In this document: piece after piece, positions 21,985 through 32,659 of the stretch
How positions within the stretch are numbered: the first letter of the stretch is position 1
Layout of the letters: each line of letters starts with the position of its first letter
NCBI GenBank assembly: GCA_963556145.1
Contig: OY744461.1
Span: 3,162,001-3,226,000 of the forward strand
DNA length: 64,000 nt
Reading direction: 5' to 3'
From: Hygrocybe punicea
Lineage: Eukaryota > Basidiomycota > Agaricomycetes > Agaricales > Hygrophoraceae
Made by a program: the position numbers and the translations under genes
Notes under the pieces: generated by a model
What the model was told of the DNA's origin: nothing
Database searches by the model: none
What the model saw: only the letters and a program-made list of their open reading frames with translations

Positions 21985-23744
21985 TATACGAGTCCGCGAG
22001 ATATCACTTACCCCCGGAATCTTTCCCTTCGGTTCCGCGTCCTCGTTCCCGCTCGCATTCGAGAAATCGTTGCCGCTGTTGTAGTCCCCGTGAACGGTCT
22101 CGTCGTCCCGGTTGACCCTCTTATCCCGGTTGAGCTTTTTGTGTTTGATCGCGTTGAGTGCTTGAAGCCGCTCGTATTTTCATAGTTGCTGATCGGACCA
22201 GATGCCCTCCTCGTCCTCACTTCCATGATAGCTGGTTTGTGCAGCCTCCTCCCAGTCCCTTTCCGCGGCTGCATCAGCCTCCCTTTTTGCTGCCTCTGCC
22301 ACCTTCGCCCTTTCCGCCTCCTCGATCCACTTCTCCGCTTCCGCCCTCCTATTCATCTCCTCTTCGTACTGACGCGATTCCTCCGCCCGTTGCCGCTCGA
22401 TCCTTTCCGCCTCCTCGACCCGTTGTTTCCTTGCTTCCTCCTCCTTTTCCTCCTGCAACCGTACAGCTTCCCGACGCCTCGCCTCTTTCCGTTCCCGTTC
22501 GTAGTTTTCCCAGCTCCGCAACCATTCCTCGACCTCCACCACCATCTCTCCGCCCATCGAGAAATCCCTCGGTTCCGTCACGTCGATTCCGTTGTCCCGG
22601 ATTTCCATCACGATGTAGATGCGGGTTCTTGGTGGCTTCGGAACTATATAAAGAAATATATAAAGATCCTAACCTGGGGGTGTCAGCGTAGAAGTGACTG
22701 GATAAGTCAGTGTTGGGAATAGTAGTAAAAGAAAGGGATTGTTAGTAAAAGTAAAGCCGCCGCGTAAAACTGGATTAATAACGACGAATCCGGTGATGAA
22801 CGGAGTGAAAATGGACAAATAATGAAGAACCCGACGATGTCGGGTATGGCGGGTCGGGTCGGGTCGGGTCGGAAACGATGAACAAATATACCGGAACAGC
22901 GATAAAGACAACGAGGTGAACTATAAAAAGGCTAAAGGTCTACGTGGACGAGCATTTGAAGGGATTAAAAGGTGATTCTGACTAAAGGGAAACGGGGACT
23001 AAGGGTATCTTATTTTGTACAGTCGTCGGGGACCGTTTTTATAGTACAGGAAACAGTAATCTACTTTCGGACATGTCTACTTTGGCCGATGGTAAGCTAC
23101 AAAGAAAGGTTGGAATGGGGATATGGAAAAGGGGGGTTGCAAAGCAACGAAGACAGGAAATGGAGGGGAAAACGAATATGCAAGGAAAAGATCTAGAAAG
23201 TCCTACATATCTCCGAAAAGATGAGGGGATGCATAATTAAGGTAAATCCGAAGTCGGGGATTGAGTCCGAAGAGATCCATCTCCTGGAATTGGAACTCCG
23301 AGGTGTTTGAGGCTGCCGGATTTAGCCCAAAAGCGGCCGTCACAAAGCGGCATGTGTCGGGTTATGTCGGTCACGTCGGGTCACGTCACGTCACGTCACG
23401 TCGGGTTACGTCGGGTTCGAATGCAAGTCGAATAGCGGCATCGGGTTGGTCCGGATTCGTGATATATTGATGATACGGACTCAGAGGGATGTCGACCCTC
23501 TACAACGATTCCCCTGTAGTTCCGCTGCCGGGTATCGTTAGTCCGTGCCATTTACAGAAACGGGATCTCTTACCATGGCCCATCGTTGTCTCACCACCCA
23601 TTGCCGTGCTTTGTTCTCAAATCCGTCGCGTACGATATCGATTCTGGCCGCATCGACTTCTAGTAACTCGGCCACGGCGCTCTCGAAATCTTGCCGTGTT
23701 TCCGCATCGAGAGTATTGAGGAATTTGTTGTATTCCGTCGACAT
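21381..23744 (-). pseudogene. antisense gene in F2: coiled coil plus Zn2Cys6-like cluster
   Basis: Three minus-strand exons join in frame: 23744-23574 (57 codons, starts MSTEYNKFLNTLDAETRQDF), then 23524-22012 after removing the solo LTR and one acga, then 21959-21381. Introns are gtaaga...ggcag and gtaagt...tgtag. Exon lengths are 171, 618 and 579, all multiples of three, total about 455 residues. Residues about 95-180 form a Glu/Arg-rich coiled coil. Residues about 273-301 hold C-x2-C-x6-C-x7-C-x2-C-x6-C with basic residues (RCKRLKRRC), within the fungal Zn2Cys6 spacing; a second helical region follows. One in-frame TGA at 22180-22182 and the LTR insertion break this copy. Function unknown: DNA or nucleic-acid binding is only suggested by the cluster. 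Confidence 0.75.
22614..23504 (-). mobile_element. solo F1 LTR inside F2
   Basis: 891 bp, starts tgtagatgcgggttcttggt and ends gtcgaccctctaca (plus strand), with small indels and substitutions relative to F1-young LTRs. Flanks acga (22610-22613) and acga (23505-23508) are a 4-bp duplication. It interrupts exon 2 of the antisense gene. Confidence 0.93.
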
Positions 23745-23979
23745 TTGGTGTTGGTGTTTGTTGGGTTTGTTGGGCTCGTTGAGGTTGTTGTCGAGATTGT
23801 TGAAAGTCGCGTTGAAAAGTTTTCTTGTTTGTATTTGTTGCCCCGTCACGTGACCGTTGTTCCTTTATCCAGCCGTTTCGCCCCACCCTCTTTTAGTAGC
23901 TCTGGACCACTGCTTCCCGACGCTTTGATACCCGCCGGCTTCGACTCCGCTCACGTTGTACTCCCGTTTCCGTCCATTT

Positions 23980-24366
23980 TAGTGTTGCCACGACTATAGT
24001 TGGTCACTTTTCTTTTCTCTGCTCTACTGCCTTCAATAAAATACATAAAAATATAAAGAAAATTTCGAGGGGTAGCCTCTACATAGGTCTTGAGTTAGTA
24101 CACTTAAACCTTTCTGTAATATGTAACCCATCATTAGATAAGTGACCAACTATGGTTTTTAGTCGCGACTAACATAGTCGCGACTAAAAACCATAGTTGG
24201 TCACTTATCTAATGATGGGTTACATATTACAGAAAGGTTTAAGTGTACTAACTCAAGACCTATGTAGAGGCTACCCCTCGAAATTTTCTTTATATTTTTA
24301 TGTATTTTATTGAAGGCAGTAGAGCAGAGAAAAGAAAAGTGACCAACTATAGTCGTGGCAACACTA
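23980..24366. mobile_element. 387-bp foldback hAT-type MITE
   Basis: The two halves are inverted copies of each other, about 190 bases each, around a tiny centre (tagtcgcgacta-aca-tagtcgcgacta). Ends tagtgttgccacgacta / tagtcgtggcaacacta. The 8-bp duplication gtccattt at 23972-23979 and 24367-24374 is the size made by hAT transposases. No coding capacity. Confidence 0.93.
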
Positions 24367-24436
24367 GTCCATTTTCGACATCGCATCCGCTCCTTTATTC
24401 CCACGACCCCGGTATCTTCGTTATTTCGTATGGATC

Positions 24437-24450
24437 GACCAGGGATGGTC
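24437..24450 (+). promoter_or_regulatory. pre-3'-LTR hairpin of F2
   Basis: GACCA-GGGA-TGGTC, 21 bases before the 3' LTR; same as in F1-young within atcgaccagggatggtct. Confidence 0.6.
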
Positions 24451-24471
24451 TCTATCTGAGTCCTGACCGGA

Positions 24472-25093
24472 TGTAGAGGCTCCGGGCCCTCTGGACCCGA
24501 ATCCTCTTCATATCCCACTTCGTCCTCGTCCATTCCCATTCACGTATCATCGATTCTGCCCGTTTCCGGTCCTTTCCGTCGATTCCGCTCCGGATTCTGC
24601 CTTCGGAATCGTTCATACTCAAGATGCAATGTCTCTAACGACCCGGAATCAGTACGTATATAGTTACATATGATATATCTTCGTTTCCCGTTACTTAGTA
24701 CATAGCATCACTCCTCCTATACTCCGCTCCACTCCACTCCTATCAGTTACAGCCTTCGGTTGTAGTACATAGTTACTAGAGCACAGGATCTCTCCCAGTA
24801 GTATAAAAGATGTACCCTTATACTACAACCATTACATCCCACTACATCATATTACATCCCATCATATATCATATTGTATCCCACTTCAGTTCTATTTCTT
24901 AGTCCTCGCTTCGTATCGTCTCCATATTAGTCTTCGTAAACTCCACTCCCTACACTTCCCCTCTGATCCAGAACCCCTGGATTCGGATTGGATTGATTAG
25001 ACACTACAAAGACTAAACTCCTCTGATCACTTCTTAGCTGATCACCCTTTCCGTAGATTCCCATTTGGGTCTACAACCGAACTCACCGTCACA
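24472..25093 (+). repeat. F2 3' LTR
   Basis: 622 bp, about 98% like the 5' LTR by eye. Ends ctcaccgtcaca. Confidence 0.92.
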
Positions 25094-25370
25094 GCGGGTC
25101 GGGTCGGGTCAGATTGGAAACGATGAACAAATAATGAGAACAATGATAAAGACGATGAAATGAACTATAATAATTTAAGGGTCTATGAGGACAAGCATTT
25201 GAAGTGATTAAAATGATTTTGACTATGAGGGAAACAGGGACTAATGGTATCTCTTTTTTTTGTACGGTCGTCAGGGACTGTTTTTATAGTACATGAGTGA
25301 GTAGTCTACTTTCAGACATGTCTATTTTGGCCAATAGAAACTACAAAGAGAAGATGGAATGGGGATGTGG

Positions 25371-26808
25371 TAGTGCTACCAAAGTTCAGTTCAGTCCAGT
25401 TCAGACCCATTTTGGCTGAACCCTGAACTGAACTCCGGGTTCAGTTCAGGATTTCACGTGAACTGAACCTGAACCGCCCTGAACCATTCACATTTTTTTT
25501 TCGGGGCCCAAACCAAGTTCATGAACGGTTCGAACATTCAATTTTAGTATTATCACGCATTCTACATGTAAAAAATTCACAATTTATTATTCTATATATT
25601 CTAACCATCCCAGAAACTCAATATATTATTATATACATTATATACATGCTGGTATGGGTTTTTGTGGGTTTACCCATGGGGCGCTGGTGAGGCACCCACC
25701 TCCCTGTAACCTCGCGAACATAGCCCCGACGTCAATTGACGCTGAGCTGTGTGTTCGCGAGGTGTTCGCTGGGGGTGGGGACCTGGTCCCACCTTGGCGC
25801 TGGTGGTCACATGCCTAGTGCAGCGGGACAGTTGGTGCACCACTCCCATTGCTCCCCTCGCCTCCATTGTGATCCGTTGTCCTCGTCCTTGTTGTTGCCA
25901 GCGTTGCTGTTGCCATTGCCATTGCAATTGCCGTGTGGGCATTGGCGTGGGGTGTTGGCGTGAGCGTGAGCATTGGTGTTGGTGTGGGTGAGGGCGAGGG
26001 CGTGGGCGTGGGAATGGGTGTGGTCGTGGGCGTTGCTGTTGCCATTGCCATTGCCATTGCCATTGCTGTGTGGGGGCATTGGCGTGGGGCGTTGGCATGA
26101 GCGTGAGCATTGGTGTTGGCGTGGGTGAGGGCAAGGGCAAGGGTGTGGGTGTGGTCGTGGGCGTCATTGGGCTGGTGTGTATAGTAGTATTAGCTGACTT
26201 CATTAATAATAAATACGAACTTACGAAGGGCAGTGGGGTTGGGTGCACCTTCCCCGCTGCTCTCTTTCTCTCGTTTTGGGGCGGTTTGTTGACTGCTATG
26301 GTGGTGGTGTTGGTGTTAGTGCTGGTGCTGGTGCTGCCACTGGTGCCACCTCTGGTGCTGGTGCTGGTGCTGGTGCTTGCGTTGTGCGTTGTTGTTGTTG
26401 CTGTTGTTGTTGTTGTCATCCATTGTGCCTACATAAGTATTAGTGAATGAGGAACAAACAATAATGAAAGTGAAACTTACCTATTTGCCTTGAACACAAG
26501 CGTTCGAGGCATTTCAGAGTGGTGGTGGTCAGTGGCTGAGAATAAAGTTTAGTTGACTAAAACGGAAATTTGCTGAATCGGCATATGAGTAAAAACTTCG
26601 TTTGGAGCGAAATATAAATACCTGCGGACATCGGTTTGGCGGTTCAGAACTGCTTGTGAACTGTTTAGACAACCTGGGGGTTGCCTGAACCCAGAACTGG
26701 ACCCAGGGTTCAGTTCAGCCCAAGGTGCTGGACTGAACCGAACTTCCAGTTCGGTTCGGAGTTCGAACCGGGTTCAGATTGGTTCTGAACTGAACTTTGG
26801 CAGCACTA
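25371..26808. mobile_element. hAT-type nonautonomous element with microsatellite cargo
   Basis: Terminal inverted repeats tagtgctaccaaagttcag / ctgaactttggcagcacta, with many gttcag/ctgaac repeats near both ends. 8-bp duplication ggatgtgg at 25363-25370 and 26809-26816. It sits in the right LTR of F1-old. The interior (about 25690-26430) is simple-sequence DNA: runs of gccatt, gtgggc, ctggtg and ttgttg units. These give long low-complexity frames on both strands that I do not accept as genes. No transposase seen. Confidence 0.9.
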
Positions 26809-27100
26809 GGATGTGGAAAGGGGAGTTGCGATGCAACGAAGACAGGAAAATGGAGGGAAAAATAAATGTCCAAGAGAAAGATCTAAAATCTCCTACATAT
26901 CTCCAAAAGGACAAGGGGATGCGTATATAAGGCAAGTCCAAAGTCAGGGATCAAGTCCGATGAGATCCGTCTCCTATAATTGGAAGTCTGGGGCTTATGA
27001 GACTACCGGATTTGGTCTGAAAGCGGCCGTGACAAAGCGGCATATGTCATAATTGCTGACACTCTCATGCCAGCTGCTGATACAAATTAATTGTAGAAAC

Positions 27101-28723
27101 TAGTGATGGTACAGTTCGGTTCTGAACCTGGGTTCAAACCTGAACTGAACCTTAGGTTCAGTTCAAGGTTCAGTCAAGGACGGAATCTTGTGAACCTGGT
27201 TTGAACTGGTTTGAACCTGAACCTAATCTTTCACATATTACAGTCAAGTATGACCATTTGGGCTAAATCACTTTTTCATGCTAACACCACAACTTTTGGT
27301 CTCGGAGATTTTGTAAAACTAATATATGGTATGTGAGCTGTATGTGGCCGGTTGCTCAATGACTCTGGGTCAGTGGATCTAGTACCAGACACTGATAAAT
27401 ACAAGACAGTGGGTGAAATGAAATTAATTTTGGAATGATCACAATGAAGTAAAGATCTTTTGGCATTGAGTGATGTCTAACACAAATGTTGACAATATAC
27501 TGGTTATATATCAACAGATTTCAGAGGTTTCAAAGGGCAGTCGACAAAAGAAAGGCTATTCAGAATGATGGTGAATCCTCTGGCCACTTAGATTGTCACG
27601 TCACGCATTACCCAATTTGTTCACGAGATTTTTTCCTCATTTTTTCCTTATTTTGAAACCAAAGTGGAGGCAAGACTATGAGCCGGAGACATTGAGACTC
27701 TGCCAGAGAGACCAAAGAAACAAGCAGACGGTGAGGAAGAGGGTGATGACAATGAAGATGACAGCGATGATGATGACGATTAGATACCGGATGTACATAA
27801 CCGGTAGTTAGCGGTGTGATTCTGTCACAGCCCAAATGGCCATCTGGCTCCGATAACGAGCTTTTCCACTGATCTGACTTAATATACCACACCCATACAC
27901 TGATTAGCCTCAAAGTATGGCAGAAACGTAACATTAGTCCTAAGTGTGTGATCGGCTTCCTAAAAATCTGTGCTAAACCTTTGTGTAAACAATCCAAGAC
28001 CATTTTATATTTCATCAGCCCAAATTGTCATACTTGACTGTAGTCTAATTTCTGCTGAGTAGAGACTTAGTTTTGGTCCAACTATTTGCTGACTTGAAAT
28101 TTCAGTACCATTAATAACAGAATCTAGATTAGTTAGAGTTTATATGGTTGCAATTAATGCTTCTGTAACAGGAATATTTGCAAACTTAAATATATTTTAA
28201 AATGTAAAGTTGAAATTCAGCCTAGGATGCCATGTTGTGTGATTCAGTTATACTGATTGCAAGGTCTTTTCTTCCTGTTAAAATACTGCAACCTTTGCAA
28301 TGACCATCTGAACAGTTGTCCAGGATATTTCATGCTTACTGTGCTTCAGACACATCTAACACAAGATTCTATTGATTCATTCACAGTGAACATGGACACA
28401 GTACATGTAATTGAAGAGTCAAACCATTAGCACAACAACAATGTAGAATGGTAGGAAATAAAGGAAAATTTTGGATTGAGAAAATTGATTAGCTAGTATA
28501 CTTGTATTTTCACAGGTTCAGTTCAGGTTCAGCCTGACCTGAACCTGAACTGAACCTATCTGAACCTGAACCAAAGGTTCAGTTCAAGGTTCAGCATATG
28601 AGCTGAACCAAACCTTAGGTTTAGTTCAAGGTTCAGTATATGAGCTGAACCAAACCTTAGGTTCAGTTCAAGGTTCAGATTTTTTTGGCCTGAACCAAAC
28701 TGAACCGAACCTGACCATCACTA
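27101..28723. mobile_element. hAT-type element, transposase mostly lost
   Basis: Terminal inverted repeats tagtgatggtacagttcggt / accgaacctgaccatcacta (imperfect), with dense gaacctgaac/ggttcagttc subterminal repeats at 27101-27230 and 28500-28710. 8-bp duplication gtagaaac at 27093-27100 and 28724-28731. Inside, about 27690-27783 encodes an acidic tail (DDNEDDSDDDDD, then stop) like those ending many hAT transposases. The DDE and BED parts are not visible. Confidence 0.88.
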
Positions 28724-28731
28724 GTAGAAAC

Positions 28732-29449
28732 TACATAGACAGCATGATTGATATATTCTGATGGATATATGGTTGTGTTACCATTTCTGCTAGGGAAGGA
28801 AGTGGGTATTCACAAAAGAACTGGCAAAAATCATTGGATTCAAGTGACATTGTGCTGACATCACACTGCTTAATTTGTGAATCTGCAAGCAATCGCAAAT
28901 GATTTAGCTGGGCTTCCACAAGCCCATTTGCTATGATTTAAAGTGCTGGAATACATATAACCTACCTCGTGAGCAATATGTTTGGGACAGAATTTTTATC
29001 AGTGGCCTGGGTCTTTCAGAATGAGTGTTCAGTTGTGCATACAGACTGACAGAAAAACTTTCAAAAGATTCTGTCCCAAAGACTTTGGTAAGGTATGCAT
29101 GCACTTTAAATTTTCTCACTGAAATGTATGCTCTCACATTTGACATTTTGCATGCGCCACAAGGTGAGAGAATTTCAAACTCCGAGGGAGCATTTCCCGT
29201 TTTAGGCTGTCAGGGTATGAAAAAATTTCCAGGGTATCTGCGGCATCCCTGCCGTTACACCGCCATTTGGCTCACAGCGTCCCTGGGACATAAAAAAGGC
29301 AGTGCTAGAAATAGATGACATTTATTTCTGATCCCGCTGCAAACCCAATCTAAATTCAGCAGTGGATAGAAGGTGATGAAAATGACATTGTATTCATGGT
29401 CACCACAGATCAACTTCTTTACTTATATAATTTTGGAGCACTTGTCACT
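28732..29449. other. no gene recognised
   Basis: Short open frames only (for example 29025-29318) without recognisable domains. No repeat ends found. Confidence 0.3.
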
Positions 29450-29457
29450 AAGCCGGG

Positions 29458-29760
29458 GATCCACCTAAAGTCCATGTGGACTCTTGGTGGACTATAGGTG
29501 GACTGCATCCGGACTATTAGTGGACTTTAGGTGGACTGAAGGTGGACTTAATGTGGACTCACAGCCAAATTGACATTTTTCCATCCACCTTCAGTCCACC
29601 TAAAGTCCATGTGGAGTCCACCTAAAGTCCAGTCCACATGGTGGACTCCATGGGACTTTAGGTGGAGGATCAGGACTCCCACATAAAATTTCAAGTGGAG
29701 TCCATGTTAAATAGAGTCCATGTGGAGTCCATGTGGAGTCCATGCGGAGTCACGGTTCTT
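29458..29760. repeat. left subterminal repeat cluster of the KDZ-type element
   Basis: About 15 copies of tggagtcca / gtggac / gtccacctaaagtcc motifs, direct and inverted. The same motifs cluster at 35780-36140. Confidence 0.8.
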
Positions 29761-30057
29761 CGAGTATTATGTCATCCATTTATAAAAAATGTACCTAGTG
29801 GGGATTGAACTCTCATCACCATCAACAATGCTATATATGGCACCTATAACCACTGTGCCACAACAGCTTTACTTCCAGGACTTCAACGGTCTACAAGTAC
29901 TCCTACTCTCCGTATACAGTAACCTTCAATTATTTTCGCATTTCTTGCATTTATTTTCGCATTTGCATTCTCGAACATTCCATCACAGTCACACGTGGCA
30001 AACACCGCCTTTAACTCAACCTCACGCTGTTACCGTTGCAATCCCACTTGTACAAAC

Positions 30058-32636
30058 ATGAAAAATACTAGGTCGACTAGCGCTCCAGGTTCGCGTACAC
30101 GAAACCAAGGCCCCCTGCCTAAGGTCAAGCAACCGAAACTGGCCCAAAAGGCCAAATCGAAGGCAACGGCCAAGCACACCACCCAAAAGAAGGCCGCGAG
30201 CGATGAAAGTGTCGAGAACGATCACGGGAATGGGAGTGAGAATGGCGGCGAAAACGAGGGCGATGGATCAAACATATCCAAGGGCCCACAAACCAAACCA
30301 AAGGTCACGGCCAAGCACCAAGGCAAGAAAACAGCGGCGAGGCCTGACGACGCAAACGAGAACCAAGACGCCAGCGAGAACGAGGATGCCAGTGAGAATG
30401 AGAATGCGTCAGATGACGACAATGAGAAGGGGATCAACAGGAAGAAGGGAACGGGAGTGCGAGTTAAAGTCGGCGGCAGCGCTGGTAAACGCAATAAAAA
30501 GTACATAGGGTATTTTTCTTTGTTCTCATCGCTAACCATCTGATTCATTAGGACATCAGTCCAGTGTCTACGAGAAGATTTAGCGGCCAGTGTGCCCGCC
30601 AAACTCACAAGGTTTTTTTTCTTACTTCCTGTGATCTTTCAACTAATGCTTATTTTTTGATAGGACTGAGCTTATGCTCAACAGAGCAGGCGATTCCGTT
30701 GCACCACCGGAGCGCCATCGTCCTGCTACCAACACCCTCCGTCCTAAGGCAGAGCCCAACCAGCATCAAGGGGGCCGTGTCCGCCGTTCGGATGCCGCCC
30801 AACCTGCCGTGACAGGAGAGGGCGGCAGAGACATGCCCGAAAAGAGCAGGGCCAACAACGTTGTCGCTAACAAGGAGGTGGCCGATGATCAAGGTAGCAA
30901 AGACAAGGGAGGCGAGCTTGACGAGCCTGAGCACAGGGAGGACGAGCGCAAGGATGATGAGCGCAAGGACGGTGAAGATGAGGACGGTGAATGTGGGGAT
31001 GAGGACAGCAAACGCCAGGAAGGTGAGGCTGGCGAGTGCAAGGACGGCCAACGTGAGTACGAGGACGGCCAACGTGAGGTCGAGGATGGCCAATGCGAGG
31101 ACGAGGACGGCCAATGCGAGTGCGAGGACGGCCAATGCGAGGACAAGGACGGCGATCATGAGGGCGTGGACGTGGACGTGGACGGCGAGGATGTGGACGT
31201 GGATGGCGAGGACGTGGACGGTGAACACGAGGACAGTGGCGAGCATGCTGACAATGAACTTGAGGATGGCCTTGGGTCTCCTCCCCTCCCCCTAGTAATC
31301 ACCAGTAATCACCAGAGCCCCCCTCGTATTGACGTGGACACATTTGACTGTTCCCCCCCTTGCAAAGGGAGGAAACATGCACCGATTGGCCGTGGTTGGT
31401 CCTCCAAAAGGCAATGCAGTCCATGCGAAGTCAGTGTAGACAGCCGACATACCAAAGCCATGAAGAGGTCAGCGTCGAGTGTGGCGCCATCTGAGTTTGG
31501 ACCTCCCAATAGCCCAACACCTTCCATGGTCAGTCTTCAAGGTTCCTCCTGCACTTTTGGCAGATTCTTTCGTGGTAAAGCCAATGGCAATGTCCTGAAT
31601 AGTGCCGATCCTTGTAAGCATTCAATTCTGTGCTGGAGAACTGTTAACTAATTAATTGTTGTCGTAGCTTCGGATATGGACACTGATCTCCAAGTTCAAG
31701 TCCAAGGGAGGGTGCTATTATACACGAGTCGCGAGTCTGGGGAACCCATGATGGTAATGCGTCAAGATGTGACACTGGATCTTCCCACTATTCTTCAAGA
31801 GCTATCGGGCTGTTATTCTCCCATTGAAAGTAAGTTCTTTTTTCTTATTTGTTTCCTTGCTCAACATTTCCTCGTAGATATGAACTATCGTATATATTTA
31901 CATGAAGATGATATGTGGTCTGCCAAAGGCCGCTTCCAGAGTGCCATCAGAGATGGTGATCCTGTCCAGTGGGATACAAATGAGAAGGGTGAAATGATGC
32001 TTTCTATCCTCACGGTAATGTTTTTACCATTCTACTGAGGTAATATTAATTTCCTCTCAAGATGTGGAAGCGATTATTGCTGCTCCCGCAGTTGTATCCA
32101 CCACCACTCACTCTGTTGCTTTGGGCTTCTGACCTGCTTCCAACTCTGCTCATGATCATATCATTTCACTTCTAAATATTCCTTCCCACTTGACAGATCA
32201 TACTACTTCGGGTCTTCGTATCTCGTATGCCAAATATCTCGCTTATGTTGAAGCTCAACAAGCACTGGCAAAACTAGTTCGGGATGCAAAGTGGCCTCTT
32301 GCTAAGAAGCCTACTGGTGAAGATCTCATATCTGTTTTTATTGGGAAGTCATCATTCTTCAAGAACTATCAGCCCAATTTTCCCCATGTCCAGAACCACC
32401 CTGCTCTCCATCGCTGGCTAGAGAATGGGGAGGACGCTCCGACTGATAAAGATGCATGGGGGGTTCAGAAGAATGTATATACGTTTGGGGATTTGGAGGA
32501 TTTCTTGAAGAGTGCGGGCAAGGGGAAGAAGGGGAAGAATGAGAAGGCTGGTACAAGTGGTTCTTCACAAGGGAAGAGGAAGGGAGATAAGTCTACTGGT
32601 GGTAAGAAAAAAGCTATCAAAGCTTAGTGAGTAGAC
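30058..32636 (+). CDS. acidic accessory protein of the KDZ-type element, multi-exon
   Basis: Starts at ATG 30058 (MKNTRSTSAPGSRTRNQG). Exon 1 is Lys/Gln-rich then Glu/Asn/Asp-rich and ends at KRNKK before gtacat. Further exons: about 30552-30611, then about 30670-31610 with repeated EDGQCEDEDGQ-like and DVDVDGEDVD-like acidic units, then about 31670-31830 (MDTDLQVQVQGRVLLYT), about 31880-32010, and the last, about 32195-32636, with SYAKYLAYVEAQQALAKLV and FIGKSSFFKNYQPNFPHVQ and a Lys-rich end. Intron borders are gt...ag but not all phases were proved. Proteins of this composition occur next to CxC5/CxC6 proteins in agaricomycete genomes, as far as I recall. Function unknown; the acidic middle and basic tail suggest a nuclear partner. 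Confidence 0.6.
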
Positions 32637-32659
32637 TGGACAGTGACTGCCTCTAAATA

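Larger units (their letters stand above)
18807..25093 (+). mobile_element. F2: LTR element with gag and an antisense gene, no pol
   Basis: LTRs 18807-19428 and 24472-25093 are both 622 bp and differ at about ten positions, mostly transitions. Target duplication gtgg (18803-18806) versus gcgg (25094-25097) differs by one CpG-type change. Flanks are the two parts of an F1 LTR, so F2 inserted into F1-old. The interior has a sense Gag (19624 to about 20200) and a minus-strand spliced gene (23744-21381). No zinc knuckle, protease, reverse transcriptase or integrase is visible. Elements with only gag are known in plants as TR-GAG; a Gag-only element with an antisense gene is the unusual point here. 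It was later hit by a solo F1 LTR and a foldback element. Confidence 0.9.
8541..27048 (-). mobile_element. F1-old: decayed nonautonomous LTR element, multiply interrupted
   Basis: Segments 8541-9224 and 10018-11919 match the interior of the young F1 element (about 13757-16480). Segment 17954-18557 matches about 16480-17005. The primer binding site survives as cctcacggtgggctcca at 18558-18574 (one CpG-type change). Its right LTR starts at 18577 and is split into 18577-18806, 25098-25370 and 26817 to about 27048, where it stops short. Removing the insertions rejoins LTR sequence in order. The left LTR is not seen: similarity ends near 8541 at the 33-bp minisatellite. The minus-strand open frame at 10302-11111 keeps pieces of the Pro/His repeat (PAYSTSPAAHIFVEPPAASY-type). 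Compared with F1-young, many CpG are TpG or CpA, as expected for an old copy. Confidence 0.85.

Noticed and set aside
25670..26419. 249-codon Thr/Pro/Gln-rich minus-strand frame and its plus-strand mirror
   Set aside because: Both are translations of microsatellites inside a hAT-type element.
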